A DNA stretch of 26,003 nucleotides from Pigoraptor chileana. Lineage: Eukaryota > Opisthokonta > Filasterea. The translations under genes were made by a program, and so were the position numbers. The stretch's first letter is position 1; each line of letters begins with the position of its first letter. The stretch lies in assembly GCA_943704495.1 (NCBI GenBank), contig CALSCR010000218.1, positions 1 to 26,003 on the forward strand, written 5' to 3'. The notes below the pieces were generated by a model. The model saw only the letters and a program-made list of their open reading frames with translations. It did no database searches and had not been told where the DNA came from. Shown here in pieces: positions 10,001-17,001 of the stretch.

Positions 10001-11466
10001 AGCTGATCGAGGGCATCGAGCACAAATGTGACACGGATGCCGCGCGACGCCGCAAGAAAGAGATACTCGCACACTTTGTCCTTCAGCTTCTCCACCTCGA
10101 GTGGCAGCGGATCGTTTATGGCCATGGTCTTTGCAAGGCCCGCAGCGAGACGCCGTAAAATGTTATCTGCGCGTGTGCTCGGTTCGCAGCTGCCGATAAA
10201 GTGGTATACAAGGCACTCTGTGTCGGGCGCCTGTCCATTGGGAAAGTGGGCCAAGATCCAGTTGGCGAGAAGGGACGACTTGCCCATTCCCGCCTTCCCG
10301 CTCACGACTAGTGGCTTGGACGCGTCCTTGGCAAAGTGTTCGTTGATGGTCTGCAGGTACTTGTCCCCGCCCACGTACACCTGCGCGCGCGACAGCATGA
10401 ATGCCTCATGCAGACACGAATCGCTGTCCAGACTCGCCAGTCCGCTCTTTGATATGACCTCGTCCAACATATCCTTGAGTGCCAAGTACATCTTCTTGGC
10501 GCCATCCTCGGGGTCGAGGTAGTTGTCGAACACCTGCGCATCTTTGCTCGCACGTATGCGCTCCTTCAGCGCGTCCAGTTTACGCTTCGCCTGCGGACTC
10601 TCTGCCTGGTACTTGATGCGGTCTTCATCGGGGTACGACGAGCACGCCAGCTCGTCCCACCGCGGATCCCGGAAGAAAAAGTATGCCGGCCGCGCGCGCG
10701 GGTTGTTCAAATGGCCGTGGAAAAACTCAATCTCAGTTGCACTGCGATCGCGATATTCTGCGACCCACGGATACTTTTTGGCCATCTTGTCAAAATTCTT
10801 TTGAAGCAGTTCATCGACGGGCGCGTGCATCGGCTGGTGCCATCCGTATCGTTCTCCGTAAAAACCGAGGAAAATGTCACAGTCGTCAATTTCGCGCAGA
10901 CAAATGAGAAGCGTTTCCGCATTCTTGGAATCCACGTCAGTGATGCCCCACCGCAGGTCGACAATGGTCAAAAAGATGCCCGCCTGTTCGCATTGATGCC
11001 GCAACTCCTTGAAGTATTTTTTCGTGAGACACTCACGCTCCTCCTCCATTCCACGAAACGTCGACGACAGAAAGATGCGAATGTATCTCTGCTTTGTGAG
11101 CTGCAGCCGGCGTAAGAGAACTTCGTTCATACCCAGACCGTCTTCCGACGGCGATCGTCCGTTAGTCAGCGGTGCGAGCCTAATTTTCCCGCTGTTAACG
11201 CGAACAGATCCAAGCGAGCCGTGTTGGCCGTGCTGCTGTCTTATGTTCTTGATGCGGTCCAGCCCCAGCAGCGGCACCGACTGATTTCGGCCCAGATTAG
11301 CCAGATGTGCCATGTGTGCGGGCAGCTTCGCCGAAGGTATTCGCGGCAGCGATGCCTGGCGCACAGTGAGCGGCACTGAGCCTTCCACAGCGCCTTCCAG
11401 AGGCCCAATGCGATAAGGCGTTTTGTTGCGTTTCGCAGCAGGATTCGGCGGAGGAAAGCTAGCCAT
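7060..11466 (-). CDS. Nephrocystin-3-like STAND NTPase: DUF4062-NACHT-TPR
   Basis: This intronless gene encodes about 1468 residues. After a basic, probably disordered N-terminus comes a DUF4062-type domain (about residues 127-217: RIFLSSTFRGMEEERECL, IVDLRWGIT, YGERYGW), found at the same place in NPHP3, TEP1 and NWD proteins. The NACHT module has Walker A GKAGMGKSS at about 390-398 and Walker B FVLDALDQLE at about 481-490. A Ser/Thr/Gly-rich insert follows Walker B. A winged-helix/linker region then leads to ten consecutive 42-residue TPR units at 982-1401. The start is the ATG at 11466; the frame is open eight codons further but the upstream triplet is GTG. STAND proteins are ATP-switched sensors in which the repeat array receives the signal and the N-terminal domain transmits it. 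Ligand and output here are unknown. A diverged paralog lies immediately upstream on the same strand. Confidence 0.92.
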   Translation of the reverse strand: MASFPPPNPAAKRNKTPYRIGPLEGAVEGSVPLTVRQASLPRIPSAKLPAHMAHLANLGRNQSVPLLGLDRIKNIRQQHGQHGSLGSVRVNSGKIRLAPLTNGRSPSEDGLGMNEVLLRRLQLTKQRYIRIFLSSTFRGMEEERECLTKKYFKELRHQCEQAGIFLTIVDLRWGITDVDSKNAETLLICLREIDDCDIFLGFYGERYGWHQPMHAPVDELLQKNFDKMAKKYPWVAEYRDRSATEIEFFHGHLNNPRARPAYFFFRDPRWDELACSSYPDEDRIKYQAESPQAKRKLDALKERIRASKDAQVFDNYLDPEDGAKKMYLALKDMLDEVISKSGLASLDSDSCLHEAFMLSRAQVYVGGDKYLQTINEHFAKDASKPLVVSGKAGMGKSSLLANWILAHFPNGQAPDTECLVYHFIGSCEPSTRADNILRRLAAGLAKTMAINDPLPLEVEKLKDKVCEYLFLAASRGIRVTFVLDALDQLENRDGALDLRWLPDSRVWSHVRVLVSVTTPTFPTSDGAPTPLNTLHGISDTISEAVEASRMCLAEAHVPGAQGESAASTAADTRKPHSGPPVPPAGVRTGSVTPSRQNSATGIRPSSSDSAGHVSGGGGGTITTPLRKTSSGTRWISLGALGSTLLDVAGSEERRCWDAVERKGWLDKLEVQPWERDEVALFVRTVLRRSGKSLSETRKSADQPSQMETILNAPQCCNPLYVSLLMEELCAFGDFDELDTQIGKCLLCQDPVELFQHVLKEVEREWAMGDRNIIQDVLVCLAVARYGLSEMEILDILGIEQSAWSPIFYARRNFFVKRSGLLGFFHKQLRSAVEQRYIIGKESGKLLGRMMANYFATKLSVWTEGTQEAPVEQRVVDELPWLLEFLDDKEGMKDCLANLSVFQQMFEREKYELFSYWRFVGADGADIASRYKGSLEKVKDATTLSTLYGFVGRFIHEFGFMSAAFPFFEAELEISEKLHGAQHPNVAMALNNLAGLYKDQGEFNHALPLYERALQIFESNYGNNHPDVAAAINNLALLYSAHGQYNNALPLYERSLKIRENVLGDDHPDVAISLNNLAGIYFYQGHYDKALPLYERSLAIRKGKFGDEHPNVATALNNLAELYKAQALYDKAQSLYEQSLAIRESKFGDSHPSVATALNNLALLYSARGHSRKALPLFERALHIREAQYGMDHPDVAMSLNNLASLFRSQNNSSKAMPLYRRSLAIYEARFGPDHPTVATALNNIAELYSGEGQHDKAIPLYQRAAAIYESKFDENHPDLASTLNNLATTYDEQGQFEKAVPLYERALKIYEIKFGPDHPDVAMTLNNLAMLHEDRGDIDLAIKLYERSLAIRERNFGQEHPDVAESLHNLSTVLGTKKEWGRVTKLLERAIAIRRLRFGADHELTQASTDLYVEACTHERQGAGTATMTVKTRPKPVEDGTIDAAAISASGEILPIDVSVLHNVPPES
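7264..8523 (-). repeat. Ten exact-length 126-nt TPR repeats
   Basis: The array is exactly 1260 nt, ten units of 126 nt with no insertion or deletion. Each unit encodes 42 residues beginning HP[DN]VA..LNNLA and continuing with a LYERAL.I block. Units have diverged in sequence but not in length. The last unit (nearest 7264) is the most divergent and acts as a C-terminal cap. Confidence 0.95.
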
Positions 11467-11520
11467 TTCTGTCGAGGGTGCAACACCCACTATCTACAGC
11501 CCAGAGTGTGCACGAACCAC

Positions 11521-11565
11521 GCGAGAGAGAAAAAGAGAGCGAGAGAGAGCGAGCGAGAAAAAGAG
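11521..11565. repeat. GA-rich (TC-rich on sense strand) tract upstream of STAND gene
   Basis: A low-complexity GAGA/GCGA/AAAGAG run starts about 55 bases upstream of the ATG at 11466. In the direction of the gene it is a pyrimidine tract, probably in the 5' leader or core promoter. Confidence 0.6.
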
Positions 11566-11849
11566 TGCGTCGACCCGAATAGTGACGCCACAAAAGTTAT
11601 GCTAGCCCCACGCCGCCGTCATTGTCATGTCGGTCCCGCAGTGTGGGTTGCACCACAACTCCGCACTATGCAATCGGTTCAGTAACAAAACCATGCGAAT
11701 TTCAGAGCTATTTCGACGCGCACGCAACCGTTTTTTGAGTTTCTCGCACTCTAATTCAGACAGGATGCCTGAAAAGTGTAGGTTAGTGCACGGAAGCGAA
11801 GGGGACGCACTCCGCACACCCGACCACTGAATTGCGTCTCACATGCTAT

Positions 11850-11868
11850 AAAGTCCATGTGGGACTTT
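11850..11868. repeat. Perfect 7-bp inverted repeat
   Basis: AAAGTCC and GGACTTT face each other across a five-base loop. No U-run follows and no role is evident. It could be a chance hairpin. Confidence 0.35.
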
Positions 11869-12258
11869 CATTGCGGCTCGAGTTAGTGGCAAGGAGAGTC
11901 CAGGAGCGTGCGCCAGCTCCATTGCGGATGCAGGATGCGCGATGTGATGCCGTGCGTGAAGCATCTGCTGCCGTCACTGCTGCACACTGCACACCCTTGC
12001 TACAGCCACGGGGCGGTCCATTTGGTGCGCCCCGCCAATTTTGAATGCATTCCAGAGTCAATTCTACATTAATTGTGCGGGCGCCGTCACCAACGGTCGT
12101 TGTGTCCGAGTGACGCCCCTCGCGTATTTGATTCTGAATTTCTGTATGATTAATGTATGGGAAATCTGATCGTAATAAATGTGCTCCAACAGAGTCAGTC
12201 AAAGAGACGATATTTCCTTTTAAGGGAATGGAAAGGTGCGAAACAATGGTTGCTATGG

Positions 12259-12280
12259 ACGTCACGTGCACGTCACGTGA
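12259..12280. promoter_or_regulatory. Tandem 11-nt ACGTCACGTG element
   Basis: Two head-to-tail copies of an 11-nt unit (ACGTCACGTGC, then ACGTCACGTGA) each overlap a CRE half-site (ACGTCA) with an E-box (CACGTG), spaced about one helical turn apart. The site lies about 800 bases upstream of the first STAND gene. Binding of bZIP or bHLH factors is inference from these motifs. Confidence 0.35.
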
Positions 12281-12441
12281 CAAAGAACAAAAAACTCAAA
12301 AGGCCGACAACGCACGCGCGCACGATTTGAAACGACAAGATTGAAAAAAAGGCAAAGAGGAAGATGAAAGCAGTGGCGGAGATTTACAATAAAAATAGTG
12401 CAAAATGTAAGAGTGAGAGGGACAGATAAAGTGGGACAGCT

Positions 12442-15400
12442 TCAGTGGCACTCGCGCAGGGCTTCGCGCGTGGCCATCGTGTGCGGATCGTCTTCCCCGA
12501 GTTTGCTGAGCCGGATTTCGAGCGCGCGCTCAAACAATGTCTTTGCGATGGGGAAGTCCATCTTGTTGAAGTACACGGTGCCGAGGCTGTTGAGCGTGTC
12601 GGCATAGTCAATGTGGTCACTGCCCAGCTTCTTTTCGCGTATGTCCAGAGCGCGCTCATACAGCGGCAGCGCCTTGTCGTAGGCCTCCATGTCGTTGTAC
12701 ACGCCCGCAATGTTCATCAGCGCAGTCGCAACATCCGGGTGGTCTCTGCCGAACTTCGCCTCGTATATGTCGAGAGACCGCTTGTACAGGGGTATCGCCT
12801 CATCAAGCAGCCCCTGCCCATCGTAGATGCCCGCCATGTTGTTTAGTGCCAGCGCCACATCCGGGTGCTCAAGGCCGTAATTTGTCTCGTAGATTTCAAG
12901 CGCGCGCTCGTAAAGTGGGAGCGCTTTGTCATACAGTTCCTGCATGTTGTACACGCCCGCAATGTTGTTAAGCGCCGTCGCCACATCCGGGTGCTCCTTA
13001 CCAAACCGCTTCTCGTAAATTGCAAGCGAGCGCTCGTACAGCGGCAACGCGTCCTCGTATTGGCCCGCTTCGTCGTAGAGCGCAGCGAGGTTGTTGAGCG
13101 TCGACGCAATATCCGGATGGTCCTCGGAATAAATGTTCTCGTAAATACCGAGAGCTCGCTCGTACAGCGGAAGCGCGCGCTCGTGCTGCCCGTTCGACGA
13201 GTGGATTCCCGCGAGGTTGTTCAGCGCATTCGCCACATCTGGGTGCCGGTCGCCCTTCTCAGACTCGCTGATCTCCAGCTCTTTCTCGAAAAACTCGAGC
13301 GCGTGGAGACGAAACCCGTACTCTTGTATGAAGCGCCCAACAAGGCCGTACAGCATCCCCGACGTGTCTTTCTCTGCCAACTTGAGGCTTTCTCTGTACA
13401 CGCTCGCAATTTCAGCCCCGTCCGCACCCACGAATCGCCAATAACTGAACAGTTCGTACTTTTCGCGGTCGAACATCTGCTGGAACATGGAGAGATTTGT
13501 GAGGCAAGTCTTCATGCCCTCCGTGTCCTCGAGTGCCTTGAGCAGCCAGGGCAGCTCGTCCACAACACGCCCCTCGACCAGCGCGCCCTCTTGCGTGCGC
13601 ATCTTGTTGGAGAAGTAGTTGACCATGCGCCGCAACAGCACATCCCGCTTGCTGTCGTCCTTGACGAGATATCGCCGCTCAACTGCAATCACAAGCTGCT
13701 TGTGGAAAAAGCCCAGGAGACCCGACCGCTTCACGAAAAAGTTGCGACGCGCGTAGAAAATTGGCGACCACGCCGACTGCTCAATGCCAAGAATGTCAAT
13801 GAGCTCCATTTCGCTGAGTCCAAAACGAGCAAGCGCAAGACACACAAGAACGTCCTCGACAATGTTTGTTCCTTCCATCTTGTGTTCTGTCTCAAGCTGC
13901 GTGAGCACGTGCTCAAACAGCTGCACCGCGTCGTGGCACTTGAGGCACCGCTCGATGTAGCCGTCAAGCTGGCTGAAGTCGCCAAAGGCAACCAGCTCCT
14001 CAAGCAACAGCGACACATACAGGGGATTGTTGCACTGCTTGGCAACCAACAGGGTCTCCATCTGACTCGGTTTGTCGGCTGACTTTCGCGTCTCGGAGAG
14101 GCTTTTCCCGGCACGCCGCAATACACTGCGTATGAATACGGCGAGGTCGTCCTTGTTCCACGGCCGCACCTCCAGCCGTGCCGTCCAGTCCCTCCGGTCG
14201 ATGGCATCGAGCACCCGCCGCTCAATCGACCCGTGCACATCTTCGGATGACTCGGACAGTCGTTTGATGAGTGCGACGGACGAGCGGCGGTGGAGCGGAG
14301 TGAGGCTGCCCGTCACCGGATTGAAGCTTGAGTTGAGCATGCCGTTGGCGCCAATGCTCGATCCCCGGCGCACAGATGAGTTGCCTTGTGCCGCAACAGA
14401 AATGATGACGCGGTGGCCCTCCCACGCGCTCCCGTCAGGAAGCCACCGCAGTTCCGACGCCCCATCACGGTCTTCAAGCTGATCAAGGCCGTCCAGCACG
14501 AACGTTACGCGCATCTTCCTTGTCGCGGCAACTGCAAGAAGCTCGCACACCTTGTCGCGCAGCTCGTTGATGTCGAGAGGCAGCTGAATGCCGTTTGCGC
14601 CGAGTGCCACCGCAACGCCGATTAGCAGGCGCCGCAGTACGTTCCCGGGTCGCGTGCTCGGTTCGCTGCTGCCCATGAAATGGTACACGAGACACTCGTT
14701 CTCGGGGGCGATCTCCGACCGGAACGTGCGCATGATCCAGTTTGACAGCAGCGCCGACTTGCCCATCCCCGCCTCGCCCACGACCACGAGCGGAAGCGGC
14801 CGCGGCTTCGCAAAGTGCTTGTCTATGACCATCATGTATGCGTCGCCACCGACATAGACCTGCGCACGAGACAACATGAACGCCTCGTGCAGCGCCGTCT
14901 CGTTGTCGGGAGTAAATCCGCTCTTCGTTATGATCTCCGAGAGCAGTTCGTGCAGCACAGTGTACATTTTTTTGGCACCTTCCTCGGGATCCGTGTAATT
15001 GTCGAACACTTGGGCGTGCTTGCTCTCTCGCACGCATTCCTTCAACGCAGACAATTTTGCCCGTGCAGACTCGCTCTCCGCCCTATACTTTATCTTTTCG
15101 TCCTCTGACTCGACCGTCTCAAGCATTTGCGCATCCCAAGCGGGATCTCGGAAGAAAAAGAACGACGGCCGCGCTCGCGGGTTGTTGAGGTGTCCATGCA
15201 AAAACTCCACCTCAGTCGCACTCCGGTCCCGATATTGATCCGTCCAAGGATAGTGCGCCGCCATCTTATCAAAATTCTTTGCAAGTAGTACGTCCTGAGA
15301 CCCATCTTCCGGCTGATGCCATCCATAGCGCTCGCCGTAAAAACCGAGAAAAATGTCAGAGTCGTCAATTTCGCGGAGGCAAATGTAAAGCGTTTCAGCA

Positions 15401-16038
15401 TTGGACGCAGCGTGTTCTGTAATGCCCCATCGAAGATCGACAATTGTCAAAAAGATGCCCGCCTGTTCGCATTGATGCCGCAACTCCTTAAAGTATTTTT
15501 TCGTGAGACACTCGCGCTCCCCCTCCATTCCACGAAACGTCGACGACAGAAACACGCGCAGATAACGCTGCTTGTTGACTTTCATCTTTTGCAACAACAC
15601 TTCGTTCATGCTCAGATTCTGATTTTCGGGAGCGGCGGCAATTTCCTCCGAGGTTGTGAGCAGTGGGGGTATCGCCGGCACGAGAGCAGCGCCAATACGG
15701 GCTGATGTCGGTCGGACGGGAAGAGATTCTAGCACAACCCGCCGTGCGCTCGGAGGGCGCGAGCCCACAAGTCCATTCCCTGACAACTTACGCACAAGCC
15801 CGTGCCCACCGACGTCGCGGAGGCTTCCACTCGAATTGCTATTGCTGACGAGACCCTTCGCAGGCTGTGCATGAGACGGTTTCGGCGAGGGCTGCGCGAC
15901 TAGCTTTGTGGCCACCATTGGGGATGGGCGCGCTTGCGAGGAGGGACTAGTCGCCCGGCTCGTGTCCTCCAGTGGGGGGAGCCGCTGGGGCTTCTTGACG
16001 TCCACCATTGGCTCCCGCATTGCCGTCGCGCGCGTCAT
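12442..16038 (-). CDS. Nephrocystin-3-like STAND NTPase paralog: DUF4062-NACHT-TPR
   Basis: This intronless paralog of the neighbouring STAND gene encodes about 1198 residues from the ATG at 16038. In-frame ATGs at 16020 and 16008 are alternatives; the frame is open further upstream but only from GTG and through Cys-rich sequence unlike the rest. A Ser/Pro-rich N-terminus of about 155 residues precedes the DUF4062-type domain (about 159-248: RVFLSSTFRGMEGERECL, IVDLRWGIT). NACHT follows with Walker A GEAGMGKSA at about 421-429 and Walker B FVLDGLDQLED at about 513-523, then a Ser-rich insert with a HRRSS motif. The linker region shares a 30-residue block, EQSAWSPIFYARRNFFVKRS onward, with its neighbour without change. 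The C-terminus has five regular 42-residue TPRs (932-1141) and one degenerate unit. It is divergent from CDC23. Sensor function is known for the family; the ligand is unknown. Confidence 0.92.
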   Translation of the reverse strand: MTRATAMREPMVDVKKPQRLPPLEDTSRATSPSSQARPSPMVATKLVAQPSPKPSHAQPAKGLVSNSNSSGSLRDVGGHGLVRKLSGNGLVGSRPPSARRVVLESLPVRPTSARIGAALVPAIPPLLTTSEEIAAAPENQNLSMNEVLLQKMKVNKQRYLRVFLSSTFRGMEGERECLTKKYFKELRHQCEQAGIFLTIVDLRWGITEHAASNAETLYICLREIDDSDIFLGFYGERYGWHQPEDGSQDVLLAKNFDKMAAHYPWTDQYRDRSATEVEFLHGHLNNPRARPSFFFFRDPAWDAQMLETVESEDEKIKYRAESESARAKLSALKECVRESKHAQVFDNYTDPEEGAKKMYTVLHELLSEIITKSGFTPDNETALHEAFMLSRAQVYVGGDAYMMVIDKHFAKPRPLPLVVVGEAGMGKSALLSNWIMRTFRSEIAPENECLVYHFMGSSEPSTRPGNVLRRLLIGVAVALGANGIQLPLDINELRDKVCELLAVAATRKMRVTFVLDGLDQLEDRDGASELRWLPDGSAWEGHRVIISVAAQGNSSVRRGSSIGANGMLNSSFNPVTGSLTPLHRRSSVALIKRLSESSEDVHGSIERRVLDAIDRRDWTARLEVRPWNKDDLAVFIRSVLRRAGKSLSETRKSADKPSQMETLLVAKQCNNPLYVSLLLEELVAFGDFSQLDGYIERCLKCHDAVQLFEHVLTQLETEHKMEGTNIVEDVLVCLALARFGLSEMELIDILGIEQSAWSPIFYARRNFFVKRSGLLGFFHKQLVIAVERRYLVKDDSKRDVLLRRMVNYFSNKMRTQEGALVEGRVVDELPWLLKALEDTEGMKTCLTNLSMFQQMFDREKYELFSYWRFVGADGAEIASVYRESLKLAEKDTSGMLYGLVGRFIQEYGFRLHALEFFEKELEISESEKGDRHPDVANALNNLAGIHSSNGQHERALPLYERALGIYENIYSEDHPDIASTLNNLAALYDEAGQYEDALPLYERSLAIYEKRFGKEHPDVATALNNIAGVYNMQELYDKALPLYERALEIYETNYGLEHPDVALALNNMAGIYDGQGLLDEAIPLYKRSLDIYEAKFGRDHPDVATALMNIAGVYNDMEAYDKALPLYERALDIREKKLGSDHIDYADTLNSLGTVYFNKMDFPIAKTLFERALEIRLSKLGEDDPHTMATREALRECH
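12616..13245 (-). repeat. Five exact-length 126-nt TPR repeats
   Basis: Five 42-residue units beginning HPD[VI]A are exactly 630 nt together. A sixth, diverged unit (HIDYADTLNSLG...) continues to about 12490. Unit length and consensus match the ten-unit array of the neighbouring gene, so the two arrays differ by whole units. Confidence 0.94.
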
Positions 16039-17001
16039 TTGGCACTCGCTTGTAGTGTTACAACAGGGCACACACACAGGAGCTGATTGCAGTGCAGTGC
16101 AGTGCAGCGCAAGAGGACCCCACGGGGGGCACCCGCCGTCACAGCGCACTCACGACGTCATTCTGACACGCGAGCTCGTAACCCCACACACGGCCAGCGA
16201 CAGCGCATATGCGGCGGCTGTTGAAATAGTAGGGCAAAAGCAGCGGTCGGTGCGCTATTAAACGCAAACACGGTTGAATGATGTTGGCGACTCGGCGGAT
16301 GAAGAGGGGCACTCACGGAAACAAGTTCAAAATTGTGCCTGACGACATCCAATGAGTAGCCGAAGACATGAATTAGCTGTCAATGTGCTTGAATGGAATG
16401 CTAAATGTACATGAAAGCCGCGAAAGCGAGTCGACACACCCACGAAGCAGTGCATCTGATGCTGTTTCGCCTGCTCTCGCAATCTTGACGCACTTAGTGT
16501 GCAGTCTGCATGAATGCTTGCCCCACGCTTCTCCCCACCGCGCAGTTTAGACTGACAATTAGCCACAAACGCACACATTTCTCACCTGTGTTCAATTCCC
16601 GCAGCCCTGTCTGGGCTCCAAAGTGCGATGCAAGGATGGGGTTTGCGTCATCCAACGTGCAAATTTAATTCAAATCCCGGTTGAATTCTTGCACAATTTC
16701 GGCCCTTGTCCCAGTTCTCCATTCCGCTGCGTAACCCTCACCCTACCGCACACTTCCCCGGTGGCCATACACGGCTGTGTCGCCCCTGGCAACACAGTCG
16801 TCTGGAACTGCCGAGATCTCGCAAGTTATTGAGGCGGGATTATTGAGTACCTTCGTTTTTTTTGAAAATGTTACAGTAGTGGTAGTGAGCCTGTACAAGT
16901 ACGGCAGCGCAGTGAGCTAAGTCAATTGTGGGTGGTCGCGGGTGTAAAAATAGAGGATATATTGGAAACAAAGCGAACACTCTCTGCACTGCGGAGTGCG
17001 A
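16039..17001. promoter_or_regulatory. Divergent 5' region between STAND paralog and CDC23
   Basis: These 963 bases separate the start of the STAND paralog (minus) from that of CDC23 (plus). No gene is seen. A pentanucleotide run of about four AGTGC units occurs near 16090-16108. A telomere-like C-strand stretch (TAACCCTCACCCTACC) is near 16732-16747. A TATA-like GGATATATT lies at about 16956-16964, about 40 nt upstream of the CDC23 ATG. Promoter roles are inferred from position. Confidence 0.45.

Larger units (their letters stand above)
11467..12441. promoter_or_regulatory. Spacer between the two STAND genes
   Basis: This 975-base stretch lies downstream of the stop of the second STAND gene and upstream of the start of the first (both minus strand), so it should hold the terminator of one and promoter of the other. 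No gene is seen. It contains a GA-rich tract next to the start codon, a 7-bp perfect hairpin at 11850-11868, and a tandem CRE/E-box-like element at 12259-12280. Regulatory roles are inferred from position. Confidence 0.45.

Noticed and set aside
16039-16149. N-terminal extension of the second STAND protein
   Set aside because: The frame stays open but has no ATG, is Cys-rich and contains the AGTGC repeat. The first ATG at 16038 is the better start.
16572-16625. Possible tRNA because of a GTTCAATTCC B-box-like string
   Set aside because: The flanking bases do not form a T-arm stem and no A box lies at a suitable distance. A similar string near 5258 also fails.
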